Assembly: GCF_030159595.1 (NCBI RefSeq)
Contig: NZ_BSKJ01000014.1
Coordinates: forward strand, 1 to 64,000
Direction: 5' to 3'
DNA length: 64,000 nt
Source of the DNA: Pseudomonas putida
GTDB lineage: Bacteria; Pseudomonadota; Gammaproteobacteria; Pseudomonadales; Pseudomonadaceae
Part shown: positions 35,129 through 43,461 of the stretch, piece after piece
How positions within the stretch are numbered: position 1 is the stretch's first letter
How the letters are laid out: each line of letters begins with the position of its first letter
Made by a program: the position numbers and the translations under genes
Notes under the pieces: model-generated
The model's database searches: none
The model's input: only the letters and a program-made list of their open reading frames with translations
What the model was told of the DNA's origin: nothing

Positions 35129-36436
35129 TTGAACCAGAACTGGCACGCGACCCTGATTCGCCACCTGCTGTTGCTGATTACCGTCTGCCTGATCGGTGGG
35201 CTGGTCAGCGGCTACTATGGCTGGAGCCTGGCCATCGGCCTGGCGCTCTACCTGGGCTGGACCCTCAAGCAACTGCTGCGCCTGCATGACTGGCTGCGCA
35301 ATCATCAACCCGAAGAAGCACCGCCCGATGGCTATGGCCTGTGGGGCGAGGTGTTCGACAGCATCTATCACCTGCAACGCCGCGACCAGCGCGTGCGTGG
35401 CCGCCTGCAGGCGGTGATCGACCGGGTGCAGGAATCCACCGCCGCGCTGCGTGACGCGGTGATCATGCTCGACAGCGACGGCAACCTGGAATGGTGGAAC
35501 CGCGCCGCCGAGACCCTGCTGGGCTTCAAGACCCCACAGGACGGCGGCCAGCAGGTAACCAACCTGGTACGTCACCCGCGCTTCAAGGAATACTTCGAAG
35601 CGGAGAATTACCTCGAACCGCTGGAAATCCCCTCGCCCATCAACGACCGCCTGCGCGTGCAGCTGCACATCACCCGCTACGGCAACAACGAACACTTGAT
35701 GCTGGTGCGCGATGTCACCCGCATTCACCAGTTGGAGCAGATGCGCAAAGACTTCGTCGCCAACGTGTCGCATGAGCTGCGCACGCCGCTGACGGTTATC
35801 ACCGGCTACCTGGAAACCTTGCTGGACAACGTCGAGGACGTGAACCCACGCTGGAGCCGTGCCCTGCAGCAGATGAGCCAGCAAGGCTCACGCATGCAAA
35901 CACTGCTCAACGACCTGCTGCTGCTGGCCAAACTGGAAGCCACTGATTACCCGTCAGACAACCAGCCGGTGGCGGTCGATGCCCTGCTCGCCGCCATCAA
36001 GAATGACGCCCAGGCCCTGTCCGGGCCGCGCAACCAGCGCATCAGCCTGGAGGCGGCGCCCGGCGTGAAACTGAAGGGCAGCGAGTCGGAGCTGCGCAGC
36101 GCCTTTTCCAACCTGGTGTTCAATGCGGTCAAATACACCCAGGACGAAGGCACCATCCGTATCCGCTGGTGGGCCGATGCTCAGGGTGCACATTTGTCGG
36201 TGCAGGACTCGGGAGTGGGCATCGATGCCAAGCACCTGCCACGCCTGACCGAGCGCTTCTACCGGGTGGACTCCAGCCGTGCGTCGAATACCGGCGGCAC
36301 CGGGTTGGGGCTGGCGATCGTCAAGCATGTGCTGATGCGCCACCGTGGCAAGCTCGAAATCAGCAGCGTGCCGGGGCATGGCAGTACCTTTACCTGTCAT
36401 TTCTTACCGGCACAATTGGCCAACGGTAAAGGCTGA
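35129..36436 (+). CDS. phoR: Phosphate sensor kinase PhoR
   Basis: A 435-residue sensor histidine kinase. Two membrane segments near residues 9-50 (LLLLITVCLIGGLVSGYY) are followed by a PAS domain, the dimerisation/phospho-acceptor region with VSHELRTPLTVI, and the ATP-binding domain (NLVFNAVKY, DSGVGI, GGTGLGLAIV). A TTG start at 35129 is chosen because AAGGA lies 7 bases before it and the resulting length matches PhoR; starts at 35108 add seven residues. It phosphorylates PhoB when phosphate is scarce, under control of the Pst-PhoU complex encoded nearby. Confidence 0.94.
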   Translation: MNQNWHATLIRHLLLLITVCLIGGLVSGYYGWSLAIGLALYLGWTLKQLLRLHDWLRNHQPEEAPPDGYGLWGEVFDSIYHLQRRDQRVRGRLQAVIDRVQESTAALRDAVIMLDSDGNLEWWNRAAETLLGFKTPQDGGQQVTNLVRHPRFKEYFEAENYLEPLEIPSPINDRLRVQLHITRYGNNEHLMLVRDVTRIHQLEQMRKDFVANVSHELRTPLTVITGYLETLLDNVEDVNPRWSRALQQMSQQGSRMQTLLNDLLLLAKLEATDYPSDNQPVAVDALLAAIKNDAQALSGPRNQRISLEAAPGVKLKGSESELRSAFSNLVFNAVKYTQDEGTIRIRWWADAQGAHLSVQDSGVGIDAKHLPRLTERFYRVDSSRASNTGGTGLGLAIVKHVLMRHRGKLEISSVPGHGSTFTCHFLPAQLANGKG

Positions 36437-36455
36437 GATTGGGTCTGCCAGGCAG

Positions 36456-36483
36456 CCCTTCGCGGGCATGCCTGCGCCCACAG
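36456..36483. repeat. Single REP-like element
   Basis: CCCTTCGCGGGCATGCCTGCGCCCACAG downstream of phoR resembles one diverged REP copy without a partner. Confidence 0.5.
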
Positions 36484-36544
36484 AGGCTCCGATGAATCCT
36501 CTGCCCTTTGCTTTTACGGCTTCAGCCGCTACATTGGATCCCCT

Positions 36545-36571
36545 GTGCCAGCAAAAGCTGGCACTTTTTTT
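36545..36571 (+). terminator. Intrinsic terminator after phoR
   Basis: GTGCCAGC-AAAA-GCTGGCAC followed by seven T residues, an 8-base perfect stem. It lies before the CNNM transporter gene. Confidence 0.9.
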
Positions 36572-36609
36572 CTCTCTATCTCTAAGACGGACCCCGTAAA
36601 AACTCCATC

Positions 36610-37950
36610 ATGGACCCTTCCCCTGGTATCAGCCTCACCTCGTTATTCGCCGACTTCGGCATGATCATCTTTGCCTTGCTGCTGGTGCTGCTCAACGGTT
36701 TCTTCGTTGCCGCCGAGTTCGCCATGGTCAAGCTGCGCGCCACCCGCGTAGAGTCCATTGCCGAGCAGCATGGCTGGCGCGGCAATATCCTGCGCAAGGT
36801 GCACAACCAGCTCGACGCCTACCTGTCGGCCTGCCAGCTGGGCATCACCCTCGCCTCCCTGGGCCTGGGCTGGGTCGGCGAACCGGCGTTTGCCCACCTG
36901 CTTGAGCCGCTGCTCGCGTACTTCGGCGTCGACTCGCCCGAACTGATCAAGGCAATCTCGTTCTTCGTTGCCTTCTTCGTCATCTCGTACCTGCACATCG
37001 TGGTCGGTGAGCTGGCACCCAAGTCCTGGGCGATCCGCAAGCCCGAGCTGCTGTCGCTGTGGACCGCCGTGCCGCTGTACCTGTTCTACTGGGCGATGTA
37101 CCCGGCCATCTACCTGCTCAATGCCAGCGCCAACGCCATCCTGCGCATTGCCGGCCAGGGCGAGCCTGGCCCGCACCACGAGCACCACTACAGCCGTGAA
37201 GAGCTGAAGCTGATCTTGCACTCCAGCCGTGGTCAGGACCCAAGCGACCAAGGCATGCGTGTGCTGGCCTCGGCGGTGGAAATGGGCGAACTGGAAGTGG
37301 TCGACTGGGCCAACTCGCGTGAGGACATGGTCAGCATCGACGCCCATGCGCCACTGAAGCAGATCCTGGCCTTGGTACGCCGCCACAAGTTCAGCCGCTA
37401 CCCGGTGTATGACGCCGAGCGTGAGGAATTCACCGGCCTGCTGCACATCAAGGACCTGCTGCTGGAGCTGGCCGAACTGGAGCACTTGCCCGAGGCCATC
37501 GACCTGGACGACCTCGCCCGGCCGCTGGAGCGCGTATCGCGGCACATGCCGCTGTCGCAACTGCTGGAGCAGTTCCGCAAGGGTGGCGCGCACTTCGTGT
37601 TGGTGGAAGAAGCTGACGGCAAGGTAATCGGCTACCTGACCATGGAAGACGTGCTGGAAGTGCTGGTGGGCGATATCCAGGACGAGCACCGCAAGACCGA
37701 GCGCGGCATCCTCGCCTACCAGCCGGGTAAATTGCTGGTACGCGGTGATACGCCGCTGTTCAAGGTCGAGCGCCTGCTGGGCATCGACCTCGACCACATC
37801 GAAGCGGAAACCTTGGCGGGGTTGGTTTATGAGACGCTCAAGCGCGTGCCTGAAGAAGAGGAAGTGCTGGAGGTCGAAGGCTTGCGCATCATCATCAAGA
37901 AGATGAAAGGGCCAAAAATCGTGCTGGCCAAGGTGCTGAAGCTGGACTGA
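36610..37950 (+). CDS. CNNM/CBS-domain membrane protein (CorC/HlyC family)
   Basis: A 446-residue membrane protein. The N-terminal CNNM (DUF21) domain has about four hydrophobic segments, starting FADFGMIIFALLLVLLNGFF and containing ISYLHIVVGELAPKSWAIR. Two CBS domains lie about residues 215-345 (EDMVSIDAHAPLKQILALV), and the CorC_HlyC domain forms the C terminus (LVYETLKRVPEEEEV). Relatives transport or sense Mg2+/Co2+; the old haemolysin label is unlikely to be right. It follows the phoR terminator so it is its own unit. Confidence 0.92.
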   Translation: MDPSPGISLTSLFADFGMIIFALLLVLLNGFFVAAEFAMVKLRATRVESIAEQHGWRGNILRKVHNQLDAYLSACQLGITLASLGLGWVGEPAFAHLLEPLLAYFGVDSPELIKAISFFVAFFVISYLHIVVGELAPKSWAIRKPELLSLWTAVPLYLFYWAMYPAIYLLNASANAILRIAGQGEPGPHHEHHYSREELKLILHSSRGQDPSDQGMRVLASAVEMGELEVVDWANSREDMVSIDAHAPLKQILALVRRHKFSRYPVYDAEREEFTGLLHIKDLLLELAELEHLPEAIDLDDLARPLERVSRHMPLSQLLEQFRKGGAHFVLVEEADGKVIGYLTMEDVLEVLVGDIQDEHRKTERGILAYQPGKLLVRGDTPLFKVERLLGIDLDHIEAETLAGLVYETLKRVPEEEEVLEVEGLRIIIKKMKGPKIVLAKVLKLD

Positions 37951-37962
37951 CGACCCTATCGG

Positions 37963-38859
37963 TCAAGGGTTGCCGGCGGTGAAATCCGGCAACCCACTGA
38001 TCGGCCTGTCGAACCGGTAAGGTATCGACTCCAGCGCCAGCCCCACGTTGCGCTGCACCACGAAATGCAGGTGCGGCCCGGTGCTGTTGCCGGTATTGCC
38101 CGACTTGGCCAGCATCTGCCCCTGCCGTACCCGCTGCCCCTCCGCCACCACCACTGAACCGCGCATCAGGTGCAAGTACACGCCCATGGTGCCGTCCGGG
38201 TGCAGGATCCTGACGAAATTCCCTGAAGGGTTGGTTCCCCGCCCGCTCTGGGTGTTTTCCGTCTTCACCACCACGCCTTCGCGCGCCGCAATGATAGGGG
38301 TGCCTTCAGGCATGGCGATGTCCATGGCGTAGCGCCCCTTTGGCCCAAAGTGGCTGACACGCCCGTTAGGGCCCTGAGTGACGCGGAACGGCCCGCCAAT
38401 CCAGGGGAATGCGTAACGGAAGCCCTGTGGCCGCATGCCCGGGTCACCCATGGCCTGCAGCAGGGTCGAGCGGTAGTTCAACAGCAGCCCGGGGCGCCCC
38501 CGGAGCACACTGAGCATTTGTGTCGTACGCGGCGGCAGCAAGCGGCGCACGATGCGCGGAGCATCGCCGCCTTGCGCGTTCACCAGATTGTCCAGTCGCA
38601 ACTCGACCTCCACGGGTACATGCAGCTCGTTGCGCGCCGAAAAGCTCACACCACCGTCGAAGGTCCTGGCGTTCAACAGCACCTGGCCCTCCAGCGTCTC
38701 GACCATGGGCTCGCGCAGCACCAAGGGCTTGGCGCCCGGGCCTGGCCGGTCGGAATAGGAGACCACACCGGAATCGTCTGTGATCTTGTAGAGGGTCACA
38801 CCCAGGCTCGACGCCGAGACCATGAGCAATGCACAGAACAGCAGCAGGCGCGTGGGCAT
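37963..38859 (-). CDS. M23 family metallopeptidase (LytM domain)
   Basis: A 298-residue exported peptidase. A signal peptide (first about 20 residues) precedes a short DUF4124-like strand (VTLYKITDDSGVVSYSDRPG). The C-terminal LytM domain from about residue 160 shows zinc ligands in the HFGPKGRYAMD segment (His170, Asp180) and GPHLHF (His263, His265), so it looks active or near-active against peptidoglycan cross-links. It is convergent with the CNNM gene. Confidence 0.92.
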   Translation of the reverse strand: MPTRLLLFCALLMVSASSLGVTLYKITDDSGVVSYSDRPGPGAKPLVLREPMVETLEGQVLLNARTFDGGVSFSARNELHVPVEVELRLDNLVNAQGGDAPRIVRRLLPPRTTQMLSVLRGRPGLLLNYRSTLLQAMGDPGMRPQGFRYAFPWIGGPFRVTQGPNGRVSHFGPKGRYAMDIAMPEGTPIIAAREGVVVKTENTQSGRGTNPSGNFVRILHPDGTMGVYLHLMRGSVVVAEGQRVRQGQMLAKSGNTGNSTGPHLHFVVQRNVGLALESIPYRFDRPISGLPDFTAGNP

Positions 38860-38973
38860 GATAGTGGCTTTTTGACAGTTTTGATGTCTCGAAGCCTAGC
38901 AGCGGGTTTTGCGGCGGGTATTGCAGTTGGTCGGATGGCGCAGGAGCAGCACTGTGCTGCCCCTGCTTAGGCG

Positions 38974-39870
38974 TCAAGCGCCAGGGGTGAAATGCTTCTG
39001 CGCTGTGCCACGCGCAATCAAGCGCGACAGGTAATCGAGCTTCTGGGCGTCCTGGTCGACGAACTTGAAGGTCAACTGCAGCCAGTCGCTGTCAGGCTTG
39101 GGCTCCAATGCCGCGATCGCATGCAGATAGCCGTTCAAGCGCGCGACTTCGGCGCTTTCGCCCTGCTCCAGGTCCAGCACGGCCCCCTCCAGCACCTGTG
39201 GTAGCGTTTCGCTGCGGCGCACCACCAGCAGGGCCTCCTTCAGGCTCAGCGCCTTGATCACGCACGGTTGCATACCACTGGCCAGGCGCAGCTGGCCTTG
39301 GCCACGGCCTGTCGGTGCTGGGGCGGGTGGCGTGGGTGCACTGACCAATGGCCTGGCGGCGGCCGGCGCGGGTGCAGGAGCCTTTACCTTGGCCGCGTCT
39401 GGCTTGCCGCCTGTCAGGGCACTCAGCGAATCGTTGGCGAATGCAGAGTTGGTCCGCGCCGGACCGATGGCCATGAGGCTGTCGAGCTTGCCGATCTTGG
39501 CCAGGGCCTTTTTTACCTTGGTCAGCAGTTGCTCGTTGGTGAACGGCTTGCCGACAAAATCGGAAACCCCCGCCTGGATCGCCTGGATGACGTTTTCCTT
39601 GTCGCCACGGCTGGTCACCATGATGAACTGCAGGTTTTTCAGCGCAGGCTGCTGGCGGCACCAGGTAAGCAGTTCCAGGCCAGACATTTCCGGCATTTCC
39701 CAGTCGCACAGGACCAGGTCGAACGCTTCCTTGTCCAGCATGGCCATGGCTTTGCGACCGTTGACCGCGTCGTCAATGGCCATGCCCGGGAAAGCATTGC
39801 GCAGGCATTTGCGGACCAGGTCACGGATAAACGGCGCATCATCCACGACCAGCACATTCACTTTACTCAT
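38974..39870 (-). CDS. Response regulator with PilZ-like C-terminal part
   Basis: A 298-residue two-part protein. Residues 1-125 are a complete receiver domain (VNVLVVDDAPFIRDLVRKCL, phospho-Asp in LVLCDWEMPEMSG, Lys in VGKPFT), similar to CheY. A Pro/Ala-rich linker at about residues 165-195 follows, then a 100-residue domain with weak resemblance to PilZ folds and no DNA-binding helix. It probably signals by protein contact. No partner kinase gene is next to it. Confidence 0.88.
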   Translation of the reverse strand: MSKVNVLVVDDAPFIRDLVRKCLRNAFPGMAIDDAVNGRKAMAMLDKEAFDLVLCDWEMPEMSGLELLTWCRQQPALKNLQFIMVTSRGDKENVIQAIQAGVSDFVGKPFTNEQLLTKVKKALAKIGKLDSLMAIGPARTNSAFANDSLSALTGGKPDAAKVKAPAPAPAAARPLVSAPTPPAPAPTGRGQGQLRLASGMQPCVIKALSLKEALLVVRRSETLPQVLEGAVLDLEQGESAEVARLNGYLHAIAALEPKPDSDWLQLTFKFVDQDAQKLDYLSRLIARGTAQKHFTPGA

Positions 39871-39993
39871 CGATACTCCTTCTGAACCCCGACTAGCCTA
39901 CTGCCAAATAATGGCCATTTGCTACAACCTGGTCACGCCGGGACTTCTTCACATCGTTCGCGGGTGCCTGCAGGCGCTCGACCGCAAACGAAA

Positions 39994-40015
39994 ACGCCCG
40001 GCCAAGGCCGGGCGT
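39994..40015 (-). terminator. Intrinsic terminator after phoU
   Basis: ACGCCCGGCC-TT-GGCCGGGCGT read on the minus strand, followed by a TTTTCGTTT tract, 20 bases past the phoU stop. It ends the pst-phoU operon. Confidence 0.88.
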
Positions 40016-40033
40016 CGATGCTCGGGAGCAACC

Positions 40034-40804
40034 TTACTTATCGTCAGATTCGCCCGAAACATTAGCCTTTTCGCCGTCGACGACAGCAGTGCCCTGCACT
40101 TCTGCCGTCATGCGCTTGAGGCCCATGTGGCGCACGTCGGTGCCGCGCACCAGGTAGATCACCAGCTCGGAGATGTTGCGCGCATGGTCGCCAATACGCT
40201 CCAGCGAGCGCAGCACCCAGATCACACTCAGCACCCGCGAAATAGAGCGCGGGTCTTCCATCATGTAGGTCACCAGCTCACGCAACGCGGTTTTGTATTC
40301 ACGGTCGATGGTTTTGTCGTACTGGGCCACCGACAACGCCAGGTCGGCGTCGAAGCGGGCAAAGGCGTCCAGCGCATCACGGACCATGTTACGCACCTGG
40401 TCACCGATATGGCGCACCTCGACGTAACCTCGCGGCGACTCGCCTTCTTCGCACAGCTGGATGGCGCGGCGGGCGATCTTGGTCGATTCGTCGCCGATGC
40501 GTTCCAGGTCGATCACCGACTTGGAAATGCTGATGATCAGACGCAGGTCGGAGGCCGCCGGCTGGCGCCGGGCGAGGATACGCAGGCATTCCTCGTCGAT
40601 GTTGCGCTCCATCTGGTTGATCTGCTCGTCAACCTCGCGCACTTGCTGGGCCAGGCCCGAATCGGCTTCGATCAGCGCGGTGACCGCGTCGTTGACCTGC
40701 TTTTCCACCAGCCCGCCCATGGCCAGCAGGTGGCTGCGCACCTCTTCGAGCTCGGCGTTGAACTGCTGGGAAATGTGGTGCGTAAGGCTTTCTTTGTTGA
40801 TCAT
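40034..40804 (-). CDS. phoU: Phosphate-signalling protein PhoU
   Basis: A 256-residue PhoU made of two similar three-helix bundles with the metal-binding motif E(R/N)IGD(E/H)xxxIA repeated: LERIGDESTKIARRA and LERIGDHARNISELV. It links the Pst transporter to PhoR, keeping the Pho regulon off when phosphate is present. It begins 64 bases past pstB. Confidence 0.96.
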   Translation of the reverse strand: MINKESLTHHISQQFNAELEEVRSHLLAMGGLVEKQVNDAVTALIEADSGLAQQVREVDEQINQMERNIDEECLRILARRQPAASDLRLIISISKSVIDLERIGDESTKIARRAIQLCEEGESPRGYVEVRHIGDQVRNMVRDALDAFARFDADLALSVAQYDKTIDREYKTALRELVTYMMEDPRSISRVLSVIWVLRSLERIGDHARNISELVIYLVRGTDVRHMGLKRMTAEVQGTAVVDGEKANVSGESDDK

Positions 40805-40867
40805 CGTTCGCTCCGCGAAGAAGCTGCAAGCTTCAAGTAGTTCGTGTCGTTCCCTGGCGGCCGAGGC

Positions 40868-41701
40868 TTAGCCGTAGCGACCGGTGATGTAGTCTTCGGT
40901 CTGCTTCTTCGCCGGGTTGGTGAACAGGGTGTCGGTATCCCCGAATTCGACCAGTTTGCCCATGTACATGAACGCGGTGTAGTCCGAAACCCGGGCCGCC
41001 TGCTGCATGTTGTGGGTCACGATGACGATGGTGTACTTGGATTTCAATTCGTAGATCAGTTCTTCGACCTTCAGGGTCGAAATCGGGTCCAGTGCCGAGC
41101 ACGGTTCGTCGAGCAGCAGCACTTCGGGCTCGACGGCAATGGTGCGGGCGATGACCAGACGCTGCTGCTGGCCACCTGACAGGCCCAGCGCCGACTCGTG
41201 CAGGCGGTCCTTGACCTCATCCCAGAGGGCCGCGCCCTTCAGCGCCCACTCGACGGCTTCGTCGAGCACACGCTTCTTGTTGATGCCCTGGATACGCAGG
41301 CCGTAGACCACGTTCTCGTAGATGGTCTTGGGGAAGGGGTTGGGCTTCTGGAACACCATGCCCACACGGCGGCGCAGTTCGGCCACGTCTTCGCCCTTGC
41401 GGTAGATGTTGTTGCCATACAGGTTGATGGCGCCTTCCACGCGGCAGCCGTCAACCAGGTCGTTCATGCGGTTGAAGGTGCGCAGCAGGGTCGACTTGCC
41501 GCAGCCGGACGGGCCAATGAAGGCGGTCACGCGCTGCTTGGGGATGTTCATGCTGACGTCGAACAATGCCTGCTTGTCACCGTAGAACAGGCTCAGACCC
41601 GGCACTTCGATGGCCACGGTCTCTTCAGCCAGGCGCAGGCTCTGCTTGTTGCGACCCAGGGCAGACATGTCGATGCCGTGGGTATGGGAATCTTGCTGCA
41701 T
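40868..41701 (-). CDS. pstB: Phosphate ABC transporter ATPase PstB
   Basis: A 277-residue ABC ATPase. Walker A is GPSGCGKST, the signature is LSGGQQQR and Walker B is VLLLDEPCSALDP. The start at 41701 has GGAG 7 bases upstream; an ATG 12 bases earlier lacks one. It powers phosphate import through PstC/PstA. It follows pstA by 72 bases. Confidence 0.96.
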   Translation of the reverse strand: MQQDSHTHGIDMSALGRNKQSLRLAEETVAIEVPGLSLFYGDKQALFDVSMNIPKQRVTAFIGPSGCGKSTLLRTFNRMNDLVDGCRVEGAINLYGNNIYRKGEDVAELRRRVGMVFQKPNPFPKTIYENVVYGLRIQGINKKRVLDEAVEWALKGAALWDEVKDRLHESALGLSGGQQQRLVIARTIAVEPEVLLLDEPCSALDPISTLKVEELIYELKSKYTIVIVTHNMQQAARVSDYTAFMYMGKLVEFGDTDTLFTNPAKKQTEDYITGRYG

Positions 41702-41773
41702 GGTCAACTCCATACGCTATCAATTCGTTTCAAAGGGCCGCCGGGCTTACCAGCGGCACGCTTGCAATCAGGC

Positions 41774-43444
41774 TCAGCTGTCGAGCGCCTTGTACTTCTC
41801 GCGCAGGTGGTTACGGATCCACACCGCCGAGAGGTTGAGGGAGGCGATCACCAGCACCAGCAGCAGTGCCGTGGCGTATACCAGCGGCCGTGCGGCTTCG
41901 ACGTTCGGGCTCTGGAAGCCGACGTCATAGATGTGGAAGCCCAGGTGCATGATCTTCTGGTCCAGGTGCAGGTACGGGTAGTTGCCGTCCACCGGCAACG
42001 ACGGCGCCAGCTTCACCACACCCACCAGCATCAGCGGCGCCACTTCGCCAGCGGCGCGGGCCACGGCGAGGATCATGCCGGTCATCATGGCCGGGCTGGC
42101 CATGGGCAAGACAATCTTCCACAGCGTCTCGGCCTTGGTCGCGCCCAAGGCCAGGGAGCCCTCGCGCACGGTGCGCGGAATGCGCGCCAGGCCTTCTTCG
42201 GTGGCCACGATCACCACCGGCACGGCCAGCAGGGCCAGGGTCAGCGATGCCCACAGCAAGCCCGGGGTACCCAGGGTAGGCGCCGGCAGTGCTTCGGGGA
42301 AGAACAGGCGGTCGATCGAGCCACCCAGCACATAGACGAAGAAGCCCAGGCCAAACACGCCGTAGACGATCGCCGGCACGCCGGCCAGGTTGTTCACGGC
42401 GATGCGGATCAGGCGCGTCACCGGCCCCTGCCTGGCGTACTCACGCAGGTAGACCGCAGCCAGCACGCCGAACGGGGTGACGATCACGGCCATGATCAGG
42501 GTCATCATCACGGTGCCGAAAATGGCCGGGAAGATACCGCCTTCGGTGTTGGCTTCACGCGGGTCGTCGCTGAGGAACTCCCAGACCTTGGCAAAGTAGG
42601 TACCCAACTTGGTGAAGCCAGACATACCGTTCGGCTGGATGGCGTGTACCACCTTGCTCAGGTTGATTTCCACTTCACGGCCGTTGCCATCGCGGGCGAC
42701 CAGGCTGTCGCGGGCGAAGGCCTGGTGCAGGCCGGTCAGGCGGTCTTCGATAGCCTTGTAGCGGCTGTTCAGCTCGGCGCGGTCGGCATCCATGTCGGCC
42801 TGGGCAGCGGCGTCCAGCTTGCCATCCAGCTCCAGCTTGCGGGCCTGCAGGCGCAGGCGCTCGAGGCCATGGTTGATGGCACCGATGTCCTTTTTTTCCA
42901 GCTGCTGCAGCTCACCGTTGAGCTGGTTGGCGCGCTTGAGACGGGCCTGCAGTTCGTGCCAGGCAGCCGGGCCTTCGGCAACCACGCGGCCTTCTTCCTT
43001 GACGCTGACCAGGTAGCCGTAGAAGTTGCCCCACTCGCGGCGCTCCAGGGCGATCAGGTCGGCCGGGCGTTTTTCGTCAACCAGCCAGTCGCCGACCACC
43101 CAGGTGAAGTCGCTGCCGTTGAGGTCGCGGTTACCCACCTTGATCAGCTCGCGGGTCATGAACTCCGGCCCTTGGTCCGGTACCGGCAGGCCGGCACCCT
43201 TCAGGCGGGCACGGGGTACTTCTTCCTTTTGCACCACTTCGCCGATGACGACGTGGTCAGCCTGGCCCGGCACCTTGTAGGTGGCCTGGACGAGATCGGC
43301 CGGCCAGAAGTGGCCCAGGCCACGCACGGCAATCACCGCCAGCAGGCCGACGGTCATGATCACCGCCATGGCCACTGCGCCGCCGCTCATCCAGACGCCT
43401 GGGGCGCCGCTCTTGAACCAGCCTTTGAGGGAATCCTTTTTCAC
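41774..43444 (-). CDS. pstA: Phosphate ABC transporter permease PstA, long form
   Basis: A 556-residue permease, nearly twice the E. coli length. One membrane helix near the N terminus (VWMSGGAVAMAVIMTVGLLA) is followed by a long periplasmic insert with a coiled-coil stretch, about residues 160-215 (RANQLNGELQQLEKKDIG, then LEGRLRLQARKLEL-like heptads). The canonical permease core, including the EAA-like loop in REGSLALGATKAETLWK, fills residues 300-550. It starts 17 bases after pstC. Confidence 0.93.
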   Translation of the reverse strand: MKKDSLKGWFKSGAPGVWMSGGAVAMAVIMTVGLLAVIAVRGLGHFWPADLVQATYKVPGQADHVVIGEVVQKEEVPRARLKGAGLPVPDQGPEFMTRELIKVGNRDLNGSDFTWVVGDWLVDEKRPADLIALERREWGNFYGYLVSVKEEGRVVAEGPAAWHELQARLKRANQLNGELQQLEKKDIGAINHGLERLRLQARKLELDGKLDAAAQADMDADRAELNSRYKAIEDRLTGLHQAFARDSLVARDGNGREVEINLSKVVHAIQPNGMSGFTKLGTYFAKVWEFLSDDPREANTEGGIFPAIFGTVMMTLIMAVIVTPFGVLAAVYLREYARQGPVTRLIRIAVNNLAGVPAIVYGVFGLGFFVYVLGGSIDRLFFPEALPAPTLGTPGLLWASLTLALLAVPVVIVATEEGLARIPRTVREGSLALGATKAETLWKIVLPMASPAMMTGMILAVARAAGEVAPLMLVGVVKLAPSLPVDGNYPYLHLDQKIMHLGFHIYDVGFQSPNVEAARPLVYATALLLVLVIASLNLSAVWIRNHLREKYKALDS

Positions 43445-43461
43445 GGATCGCTACCTTTCTA

